DNA from: an uncultured Verrucomicrobia subdivision 3 bacterium
GTDB lineage: Bacteria > Verrucomicrobiota > Verrucomicrobiia > Limisphaerales > UBA11358
Direction: 5' to 3'
Assembly: GCA_903917705.1 (NCBI GenBank)
Contig: CAIXBQ010000065.1
Location: forward strand, 1-47,817
DNA length: 47,817 nt
This document shows, piece after piece, positions 24,873-31,998 of this stretch; within the stretch, counting starts at the first letter, position 1; each line of letters begins with the position of its first letter. Made by a program: the position numbers and the translations under genes. The notes below the pieces were generated by a model, which was not told the origin of the DNA, ran no database searches, and was given only the letters and a program-made list of their open reading frames with translations.

Positions 24873-27800
24873 ATGAAACAATGGCTTACAATTATTTTAG
24901 TCGCCGCCGCCCTTAATTGGCTGGGCGCCGGACCGGCGCAGGCCGGGGGTGAAATCTCCCTCGCCGGCAACTGGCGGTTCGCCATCGACCAAAGCGGCGC
25001 GGGCGTGGCGGAACATTGGTTTGACCGCAACCTGACCGGGAGCATCCGGCTGCCGGGCACGATGGACGACGCGGGCTTGGGCCCGAAGAACACCAAGCCG
25101 CCCACGCTCGAGGGTCCCTACCGGCTTTACGACTATGCCGGGCCCGCGTGGTATCAGCGCGACATCGACATTCCCGCGGCATGGCAGGGCCAGCGCGTGA
25201 CGCTTTTCCTGGAGCGCTGCCGCTGGGTCACCACCGTGTGGCTGGATGACCGGCGCATCGGTTCGCAGGACAGCTTGATCGCGCCGCACGTTTATGATCT
25301 CGGCCTCGCCGTCGCGCCGGGCCGGCACCGGCTGACCATCTGCGTGGACAACACCGTCAAGATCAACCTCGGCACGTTTGTCTCCGCCCTGTTCGGCGGC
25401 ACCTGGGGCAACATGAACGGCATCGTCGGCCGCCTTGAACTGGCCGCCACGCCACCCGTGTGGCTGGATGACGTGCAGGTGTATCCCGGCCTGGATACAA
25501 AGGCGCGGGTCGTCGTGAACATCGGCAACGCCACCGGCGTGCCCGGCCACGGCCGGTTGCTCATCGGCAGCCAAAGCCTCGAAGCCCGTTGGGACGAGCA
25601 CGGCGGCCGCGCCGAGGCCGAAGTGGATCTGGGCCACGCGAAGCTTTGGGACGAGTTCGCGCCCAACCTGACCCAGCTCACGGTGAAACTCGGCGAAGCC
25701 GAACGCACCGTCAGTTTCGGCGTGCGCCGGTTCGCCGCGCGCGGCACGCAGTTCACCCTCAACGATCGGCCGGTGTATCTGCGCGGGACGCTGGAATGTT
25801 CCGTCTTCCCGCTGACCGGTTATCCTCCGTGCGACGTGGCGTCCTGGCGCCGGATTTTCCAGATCGAGAAGGCTTACGGGCTGAACTTCATCCGGTTTCA
25901 TTCGTGGTGCCCGCCCGAGGCGGCGTTCGCCGCGGCCGACCTGGAAGGCGTCCTCATCCAGGCCGAGGGCCCCATGGCCAATGTCAACGCCGGCACCGAC
26001 CCCAAGCGCGACGAGTTCATCGCCGCCGAATTCAAGCGGATGGTGGACACCTACGGCAACCATCCCTCGTTCTGCCTGATGACCCTCGGCAACGAATACG
26101 GCGGCAAGAATGAATTGCTGACGGCCTGGGTGGATATGCTCATCCAGCGCGACCCGCGCCATCTGTATTCCTCCGCCTCCTCCGCGCCGACCACCGCCAA
26201 CCGCCAGTTCACCGAGACCGGCGCCGGCCGCGGCATCCATGGCCCCGGCACCGAGCGCGATTTGCGCGACACCGTGGCCCGCGACGGGCGGCCCGTCATC
26301 GGCCACGAGATCGGCCAGTGGATGTATTATCCCGATTTCAGGGAAATGAAGAAATACACCGGCGTCATGGCCGTGAAGAATTTCGAGCTGATCCGCGCCG
26401 ACCTGGAGAAAAAGCATCTGCTCGCCCTCGCGCCCGAGTTCGTGGACGCCAGCGGCCGGTTCGCCACGCTGCTCTACAAGGAGGAGATCGAAGTGCTCCT
26501 GCGCACGCCCGGCTACGGCGGCTTCTCGCTGCTCGACCTCCATGATTATCCCACGCAGGGCACGGCGCTCGTCGGGCTGCTCGATCCCTTCTGGGATTCC
26601 AAGGGCTTCATCACGCCCGAGGCCTTCCGCCGGTTTTGTTCCCCCACCGTTCCCCTGCTCCGCCTGCCCAAGCGCACCTACGCCAGCGGCGAAACATTCG
26701 AGGCCATCGCGGAGATCGCGCACTACGGCCCCGCCGACCTGCCGCTCGTGCAGCCCGCCTGGTCCATCAAGGACGAGCGCGGCCATGAACTCGCGGCCGG
26801 CAAACTGCCGCGCGCGACCGTGCCCACCGGCCAGCTGACCGCGCTCGGCACCATCCAGACCGCGCTCACGGCCGGCGCGCCGGCGCGGCTCACTGTCACC
26901 CTTTCCCTGCCGGGCACGCCGTTCAGCAACGATTGGGACATCTGGGTTTATCCGGCCGCGGCGGCCGTGCCGCCGGCGGACTTGACCCTCTGCGACCAAT
27001 GGGACCAGGCGAAGACCGCGCTCGACCAGGGCCGGAAAGTCGTCTTCTTCCCGCGCCCGGCCGGCCATGCGCCGGCGCTGTCGGGCCGGTTTCTGCCCGT
27101 CTTCTGGAGCCCCGTCTGGTTTCCCACGCAGAAGCCGAACACCATGGGCCTGCTCTGCGACCCTTCGCATCCGCTCTTCGCCCAATTCCCCACCGCCCGC
27201 CACAGCGACTGGCAGTGGTACAATCTCATGCAGCATTCGCAACTGTTCATCCTCGACGACACGCCCGCGGACTACCGGCCCGCCGTGCAGGTCATCGACA
27301 ACTTTGCGCGCAACCACAAGCTCGGGGTGATCTTCGAGGGGCGCGTCGGCCGGGGCCGGCTGCTCGTCTGCGGCTTCGACCTGCCGCACCTGACCAACGA
27401 CCCCGCCGCCCGCCAACTGCTCGCGGGCCTTTACCATTACGCCGGCTCCAAGGCCTTCAACCCCGCGCAGCCATTCGCCGCCGGCCAGCTGGAAGACCTG
27501 TTCGTGCCCAAGTTCGCCAGCCACCTGCAGGCCCTCGGCGGCGCCCAGGTTAAAGCCGACAGCCAGGCCACCGGCTACGAGGCGAACCTCGCCATCGACG
27601 GCGAGCCGCAGACCTTCTGGCACACGCCGTGGGAGGGTTCCGCCCCGGGCTTCCCGCATGAGCTTGTCCTCACCCTGGCCAAACCCGCCAAGCTCGCGGG
27701 CCTCACCTGCCTGCCGCGGCAGGACGACAACCGGAACGGCTGGATCAAGGACTACGCCGTGTTTGCCAGCGACGATGGCGTGAGCTGGGGCGCGACCGTG

Positions 27801-27959
27801 GCCCAGGGCGCCTTTCCGCGCAACGACAGCCTGCACACCGTGAAGTTCCCCGCCGCCATCGAGACCCGCCATTTGAAATTCGTCGCCCGCAGCAGTTTTG
27901 ATCCCGCCCAACCCTACGCCTCGCTCGCGGAACTTGACGTCCTCCCCGTCCGACCCTGA
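24873..27959 (+). CDS. Glycoside hydrolase family 2 enzyme with C-terminal F5/8 (CBM32-like) domain
   Basis: 1028 residues, preceded by a clear Shine-Dalgarno GGAGG at 24863-24867. It has a signal peptide (about 1-24) and then the same order of sugar-binding, Ig-like and barrel domains as the GH2 at 19539. Catalytic residues are acid/base E408 in TLGNEYG and nucleophile E479 in GHEIGQW. The final ~135 residues (about 890-1025) form a discoidin/F5-8 type C domain, seen from NLAIDGEPQTFWHTPW and RHLKFVARSSF, likely binding galactose-type sugars. The two GH2 proteins look like paralogues with different C-terminal modules. Codons here are strongly C-ending, unlike the first GH2, hinting at a different history or expression level. 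Confidence 0.92.
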   Translation: MKQWLTIILVAAALNWLGAGPAQAGGEISLAGNWRFAIDQSGAGVAEHWFDRNLTGSIRLPGTMDDAGLGPKNTKPPTLEGPYRLYDYAGPAWYQRDIDIPAAWQGQRVTLFLERCRWVTTVWLDDRRIGSQDSLIAPHVYDLGLAVAPGRHRLTICVDNTVKINLGTFVSALFGGTWGNMNGIVGRLELAATPPVWLDDVQVYPGLDTKARVVVNIGNATGVPGHGRLLIGSQSLEARWDEHGGRAEAEVDLGHAKLWDEFAPNLTQLTVKLGEAERTVSFGVRRFAARGTQFTLNDRPVYLRGTLECSVFPLTGYPPCDVASWRRIFQIEKAYGLNFIRFHSWCPPEAAFAAADLEGVLIQAEGPMANVNAGTDPKRDEFIAAEFKRMVDTYGNHPSFCLMTLGNEYGGKNELLTAWVDMLIQRDPRHLYSSASSAPTTANRQFTETGAGRGIHGPGTERDLRDTVARDGRPVIGHEIGQWMYYPDFREMKKYTGVMAVKNFELIRADLEKKHLLALAPEFVDASGRFATLLYKEEIEVLLRTPGYGGFSLLDLHDYPTQGTALVGLLDPFWDSKGFITPEAFRRFCSPTVPLLRLPKRTYASGETFEAIAEIAHYGPADLPLVQPAWSIKDERGHELAAGKLPRATVPTGQLTALGTIQTALTAGAPARLTVTLSLPGTPFSNDWDIWVYPAAAAVPPADLTLCDQWDQAKTALDQGRKVVFFPRPAGHAPALSGRFLPVFWSPVWFPTQKPNTMGLLCDPSHPLFAQFPTARHSDWQWYNLMQHSQLFILDDTPADYRPAVQVIDNFARNHKLGVIFEGRVGRGRLLVCGFDLPHLTNDPAARQLLAGLYHYAGSKAFNPAQPFAAGQLEDLFVPKFASHLQALGGAQVKADSQATGYEANLAIDGEPQTFWHTPWEGSAPGFPHELVLTLAKPAKLAGLTCLPRQDDNRNGWIKDYAVFASDDGVSWGATVAQGAFPRNDSLHTVKFPAAIETRHLKFVARSSFDPAQPYASLAELDVLPVRP

Positions 27960-27989
27960 AGCTATCCCCATCCATTCCCGCACATTCTT

Positions 27990-29450
27990 ATGATCATCCC
28001 CGTCAAGACCGACGCCTCCGACCTCAAGGCCGAGCTGAACCTCGGCTACATCTGGCTCATCTCCGCCGTGGCCGCGCTCGGCGGCCTGCTCTTCGGCTGG
28101 GACTGGGTCGTCATCGGCGGCGCCAAGGCCTTCTTCGAGCCCTTCTTCGGCATCGCCAAGGACACCGTCGTCAACGGCCAGAGCGTCATCGTGACCAACG
28201 ATTCCCTGAGCGGCTGGGCCAACAGCTGCGCCCTGCTCGGCTGCCTGTTCGGCTCGCTCGTCACCGGTTATCTCAGCGACAAGGTCGGCCGCAAGCGCCT
28301 GCTCGTCTTTGCCGGGTTTCTGTTCGCCGCCTCGTCCGTGCTGACCGGCTGGGCGAATGTCTTCAGCCACTTCATCTACTGGCGCATGGCCGGCGGCGTC
28401 GCCATCGGCATGGCCTCCAACCTGTCTCCCCTGTATATCGCCGAGGTGGCCCCGGCGCACCTGCGCGGGCGGCTCGTCACCCTCAACCAGCTCACCATCG
28501 TCATCGGCATCCTCGCGGCCCAGCTCCTCAACCTGACCATCGCCCGCCAGGTGCCCGACGGCGCGACCGCCGCCATGATCGCCCAGTCCTGGAACGGCCA
28601 GCTCGGCTGGCGCTGGATGTTCACCCTCGTCGCCGCGCCCTCCGTGCTCTTCTTTCTCGCCGCGCTGTTCGTGCCCGAAAGCCCGCGCTGGCTCGTCAAG
28701 AACGGCCAGCCCGGCCGCGCCCAGGCCATCCTCGCCCGCATCGGCGGCCCGCGCTACGCCGCGGCCGAGACCGACAACATCCGCCAGACCATCGCCGCCG
28801 AGGAAGTGGCCCACGTGCGCTTTGCCGACCTGCTCGCCCCGCGCCTGCGCAAGATCCTGCTCATCGGCTGCGCGCTCGCCGTGCTGCAGCAATGGAGCGG
28901 CATCAACGTCCTGTTCAATTATGCCGACAACATCTTCCGGCACGCCGGCTTTGGCGTGAACACCGTGCTGCTGTTCATCGTCATCACCGGCGTGGTCAAC
29001 CTCCTGTTCACCTTTGTCGCCCTCGGCACCGTGGACCGCTGGGGCCGGCGGAGCCTGATGCTGTTCGGCTGCGCGGGCATCGCCGTGGCGCACCTGCTCA
29101 CCGGGCTGGCGTATTATCTGCAGCTGAAGGGGCTGGCCATGCTCGTGTTCGTCCTCGCGGCCATCGGCTGCTACGGCATGTCGCTGGCGCCCGTCACCTG
29201 GGTGCTCATCTCCGAGATCTTTCCCAACCGCATCCGGGGCACGGCCATCTCCGTGGCGGTGTCCGCCCTGTGGATTGCCTGTTTCATCCTCACCTACACC
29301 TTCCCCCTGCTCGAGCGCGGGCTGGGCACCGGCAACACCTTCTGGCTGTATGCCGCCATCTGCGCCGTGGGCTACGTCTTCATCCACCGCTGGGTGCCCG
29401 AGACCAAGGGCAAATCCCTGGAACAGATCGAACAGGAACTGACGGATTAG
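27990..29450 (+). CDS. Sugar-porter family MFS transporter
   Basis: 486 residues with twelve predicted membrane segments. Sugar-porter signatures appear in order: GRKRLLVFAG after helix 3, PESPRWLVKNG near residue 230, QQWSGINVLFNYADN near 290, GRRSLMLFG, and the C-terminal VPETKGKSLEQIEQEL. This matches XylE/GalP-like proton symporters for monosaccharides such as galactose, xylose or glucose. It closes the plus-strand glycan operon, 30 bp after the second GH2, and is the obvious importer for the sugars released. No terminator hairpin is visible after its stop; the 21-bp array begins about 90 bp downstream. Confidence 0.93.
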   Translation: MIIPVKTDASDLKAELNLGYIWLISAVAALGGLLFGWDWVVIGGAKAFFEPFFGIAKDTVVNGQSVIVTNDSLSGWANSCALLGCLFGSLVTGYLSDKVGRKRLLVFAGFLFAASSVLTGWANVFSHFIYWRMAGGVAIGMASNLSPLYIAEVAPAHLRGRLVTLNQLTIVIGILAAQLLNLTIARQVPDGATAAMIAQSWNGQLGWRWMFTLVAAPSVLFFLAALFVPESPRWLVKNGQPGRAQAILARIGGPRYAAAETDNIRQTIAAEEVAHVRFADLLAPRLRKILLIGCALAVLQQWSGINVLFNYADNIFRHAGFGVNTVLLFIVITGVVNLLFTFVALGTVDRWGRRSLMLFGCAGIAVAHLLTGLAYYLQLKGLAMLVFVLAAIGCYGMSLAPVTWVLISEIFPNRIRGTAISVAVSALWIACFILTYTFPLLERGLGTGNTFWLYAAICAVGYVFIHRWVPETKGKSLEQIEQELTD

Positions 29451-29541
29451 GCAAAGCGGCAGCGTGACAGGGTGAAGGGTGAATGCCGAGGTCCGAAGTG
29501 TGGCCATTGGTAAAATGACCTCTAGCTGGGGTTGAAACCAC

Positions 29542-30085
29542 CCGACCAACCGGACCAGACAGTCGATCTTTTCAAAAAATCAGTCGATGGTTTTGGATTT
29601 CAGGTCGACCTTTTCAATCTTTATGTCGATCCAGCCAGTCGGGAGGTCGACCATCTCAACCTTTATATCGACTATCTGAACCAGTCACTCGATGTTCACA
29701 ACCTGACACTCGACCTACCCGACCGGGCACTCGACTATTTTTGCCGGACCCTCGACCATTTTGGTAAAAGCATCGACTGTTTTTAAAAAACAACGACGTT
29801 CCGAAAACAAAGTCGATGGTTTTAGCCAGACCCTCGACCAAAAATCAAGAACACTCGACCGTCTGAACCAGATGCTCGACATGCGCAACCTGAACATCGA
29901 CCATGGGAAACTTTTCATCGACTGCCCGAACATTTCGATCGACCATTTGAACCAGACACTCGACATTCCGACACGGACAATCGACCTTCGCAACCTGAAC
30001 ATGGATCTTGGATGGTTTTTACCCGCCCTTTTTTGATTTTATGTCGACCTTTTCTGAAATCATGTCGACCTTTTTTGAAAAACAC
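29542..30085. repeat. 21-bp-phased degenerate tandem array with TCGA core (array 1)
   Basis: About 26 units. A TCGA tetramer recurs at 29563, 29584, 29605, 29626, 29647, 29668, 29689, 29710, 29731, 29752 and 29773, and again at 29813 through 29981, every step exactly 21 bp. It recurs last at 30044 and 30065. A CCGA variant at 29542 is in phase with the first. Only the step 29773 to 29813 (40 bp) breaks the 21-bp rule; 30002 and 30023 hold altered cores but keep phase. Units share TCGA[C/T] and then differ widely over the other 16 bases, with recurring submotifs such as CAACCTGAAC and AACCAGACAC. Read as protein, a heptad [TS][LVI]Dxx(N)x appears, but the frame is interrupted by a stop at 29784-29786 and by the 40-bp step. 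I do not call it a gene. Confidence 0.9.
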
Positions 30086-30609
30086 CCCACTTGGTTGCCC
30101 TCAAAAGCGACCATTTCTTGCGTAAACCATTGATATTAGCGAAAGAGCCTCAAAATTGGACAGTTTTGAGCGAGGGAATCAATCGACCTGCCGACGAGGT
30201 GGCAAATCACCCGGCGCAACTAGCAAAAGTGCCTGTGGGTTTGCTTCAATGAATCCTGAAAGGATTCCATCACTCAGCCCAAGGTTGCGCGGGCAGCGCT
30301 ACCTTGGGTCCATGCCACGGCATATTCCCCTACCCTGAAAGGGTTGAATCGTTTTTACCCCTTCAGGGTAAAAAACCGGTTGGGACGACAAACCCAGGGT
30401 AGCTGCGTCCGTGCCGGACGGGCCACCAATTAATCTCTTCTGAGCTGCAGGATTACCCGCTTTTCAGGCGGGCCGGAACATGGATGGAGGTTTCAAAGCC
30501 AATCCAAAGGCTTTTACTCCCAAATCCCGCAGCGGTTCGGGAAAGCATTGATTGCGGCATCGACAAAAAGCCGGTGGCGGAATAGCGGTTCAATGTTATG
30601 ATGTCCGCC
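30086..30609. repeat. Intergenic hairpin cluster (REP-like) before the outer-membrane-like gene
   Basis: No gene is seen. Several small perfect hairpins are close together: AATCC-TGAAA-GGATT at 30252-30266; CCCAAGGT (30278-30285) pairing with ACCTTGGG (30301-30308); ACCC-TGAAA-GGGT at 30332-30344; ACCC-CTTCA-GGGT at 30357-30369. The TACCCTGAA and TTCAGGGTA blocks of the last two also pair with each other. GTCCG-N3-CGGAC at 30407-30419 belongs to the dispersed family at the left end of the window. The clustering resembles a mobile REP composite. The promoter of the next gene presumably lies in the final ~150 bp, but I could not define it. Confidence 0.6.
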
Positions 30610-31518
30610 ATGAATCGAAATTTGAAACAGTTTGACCGTATTTTGGTTTTGCTGGCGGCTTTGGCCCTGGCGCAGGCGGCCGCGCGGGCGGAGGACGCGG
30701 CGGCGTCGAACGGTGGCTTGTCGGTGCTGCCCGACAGCCGCTATGGCTGGTTCAATGCCCTGGATCATCGGAGCTGGTATAATGAGGGGAATTTTCCGGA
30801 GCCGTTCCTGGTGGATGATTCCGGCCTGGAAATAAACGAGGCCCGGCTGGATTGGCTGCACACCAAGGCGGGCGCGCAGCACAGCGACCGGTTGAAGGCG
30901 GAGGTGGAGAAAGGTTTCGGGCTGCTGACCCTGGAGCTGGAAGTCCCCTATCAGCGCGACGTCTCGCCGGCGGGCCGGTCGCAGGGCTTTGACAATGTGG
31001 ACGTGGGCGCGCGGCATCCGGTGTTTCAATTCGTCTCGGCCGGCGGCTGGTTCGACACGACGCTGGGGGTGGCGGTGGAGCTGGGCATTCCCGTGCACTC
31101 GGATATCAGCAAGAACACGGAGCTGGTCCCGAAGGTGTTCAATGACCTGCGGCTGGGGGAGCATTTCACGGTGCAATCCATCTTCGGCGTCTCGACGCTC
31201 TACGGCCCGGGGCCGGACGGCGGGGTCCGGACTTTTGAATACGGCTTTGATTTCGGCTACACGGTCGAGCACGGCCAGCTGCCGCTGCCGGGGGTGCAGC
31301 AGGTCATCCCGATGTTCGAGCTGGTGGGGGAAACGGGCTTGAACCGCGAGGCGGCGGGCCAGAACAGCCTGCTGGGCAACGCCTGCTTCCGCCTGAATCT
31401 CAAGACGCTCGGCCGGGTGCAGCCGCGGCTCGGGCTGGGTTTCATTTTCCCCATCAACAGCAATGCGCGGGCGGACGTCCACAGCGGTCTGGTGACGAGC
31501 CTGGTGTTTGAATACTGA
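30610..31518 (+). CDS. Putative outer-membrane beta-barrel protein
   Basis: About 302 residues from the ATG at 30610; ATGs at 30598 and 30601 are alternatives. A signal peptide is clear (RILVLLAALALAQAAARAE). The mature part alternates polar and hydrophobic residues in strand-like segments (FGLLTLELEVPYQRDV, TTLGVAVELGIPVHS, VQPRLGLGFIFPI). It ends in the aromatic LVFEY, as outer-membrane barrel proteins often do. I do not recognise a specific family; it could be a transporter-like or surface protein. The Rieske gene follows 18 bp later, so the two are probably co-transcribed. Confidence 0.65.
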   Translation: MNRNLKQFDRILVLLAALALAQAAARAEDAAASNGGLSVLPDSRYGWFNALDHRSWYNEGNFPEPFLVDDSGLEINEARLDWLHTKAGAQHSDRLKAEVEKGFGLLTLELEVPYQRDVSPAGRSQGFDNVDVGARHPVFQFVSAGGWFDTTLGVAVELGIPVHSDISKNTELVPKVFNDLRLGEHFTVQSIFGVSTLYGPGPDGGVRTFEYGFDFGYTVEHGQLPLPGVQQVIPMFELVGETGLNREAAGQNSLLGNACFRLNLKTLGRVQPRLGLGFIFPINSNARADVHSGLVTSLVFEY

Positions 31519-31536
31519 ACGCGCGAGCCCGACCGC

Positions 31537-31938
31537 ATGAAGATCAATCGCCGTGAGTTTCTCCTTTTGACAGCCGGCCTGGCCGCGGGCGGCAAGGCGC
31601 TGGCGGAGGGTGCCACGGTCGCGGCCGGCGCCGGCAAGGTCGTCAATATCGGGCTGCCGGGCAAGTTCCCGGCCGACGGGGTCTACAAGGATTTCCGCGA
31701 CCGCGGGATTTTCGTGGTGCGCCAGGGCGGGAAGCTGCTGGCGCTCTCGGCCATCTGCACGCATCGCAAATGCAAGCTGACGGCGCAGGCGGACCGCTCC
31801 TTTTACTGTCCGTGTCATGGTTCGACCTTCGACGCCGACGGCCATGTGACTCATGGCCCGGCGAAAAAGGATCTCCCGTCCCTGACGATGCTCCCGAATG
31901 AGCAGGGCGAATTGCTGGTGACCCTCCCCGGCAGCTAA
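31537..31938 (+). CDS. Rieske 2Fe-2S protein, Tat-exported
   Basis: 133 residues. The N-terminus has NRREFLLLTAGLAAGG, a twin-arginine signal. The cluster ligands are C74 and H76 in CTHRKC and C91 and H94 in CPCHGS. C79 and C93 are placed to form the disulfide typical of high-potential Rieske proteins such as those of bc-type complexes. It contains only the Rieske domain, so it must partner with another redox protein. No quinol oxidase or cytochrome b gene is in the window. It lies between the outer-membrane-like protein and the sensor kinase; its electron partner is unknown. Some nitrite reductase small subunits and arsenite oxidase subunits look similar, but no matching large subunit is here. 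Confidence 0.9.
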   Translation: MKINRREFLLLTAGLAAGGKALAEGATVAAGAGKVVNIGLPGKFPADGVYKDFRDRGIFVVRQGGKLLALSAICTHRKCKLTAQADRSFYCPCHGSTFDADGHVTHGPAKKDLPSLTMLPNEQGELLVTLPGS

Positions 31939-31998
31939 GCCGCGGGCGGAACGGTTTTGCGGTGGCCTCCGGCAATGGACGGCGTTATAGTCGCCGGG

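Noticed and set aside
24897-29549. A 1550-residue open frame on the minus strand
   Set aside because: It mirrors the second GH2 and the sugar porter, whose codons end almost always in C or G, which removes stops from the opposite strand. No domain or signal is recognisable.
29532-30036. Two small proteins made of heptad repeats, as products of array 1
   Set aside because: The frame is broken by a stop and by the 40-bp step, no ribosome binding site is evident, and conservation is at nucleotide level including synonymous positions.
29542-30085. CRISPR array
   Set aside because: The constant part is only about 4-5 bp and the variable part 16 bp; there are no cas genes and no leader. The spacing is far shorter than any CRISPR unit.
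29542-30085. Iteron-type replication origin
   Set aside because: The period fits iterons, but no replication initiator, partition gene or DnaA-box cluster is near, and the units vary too much. It remains only as a comparison in the findings.
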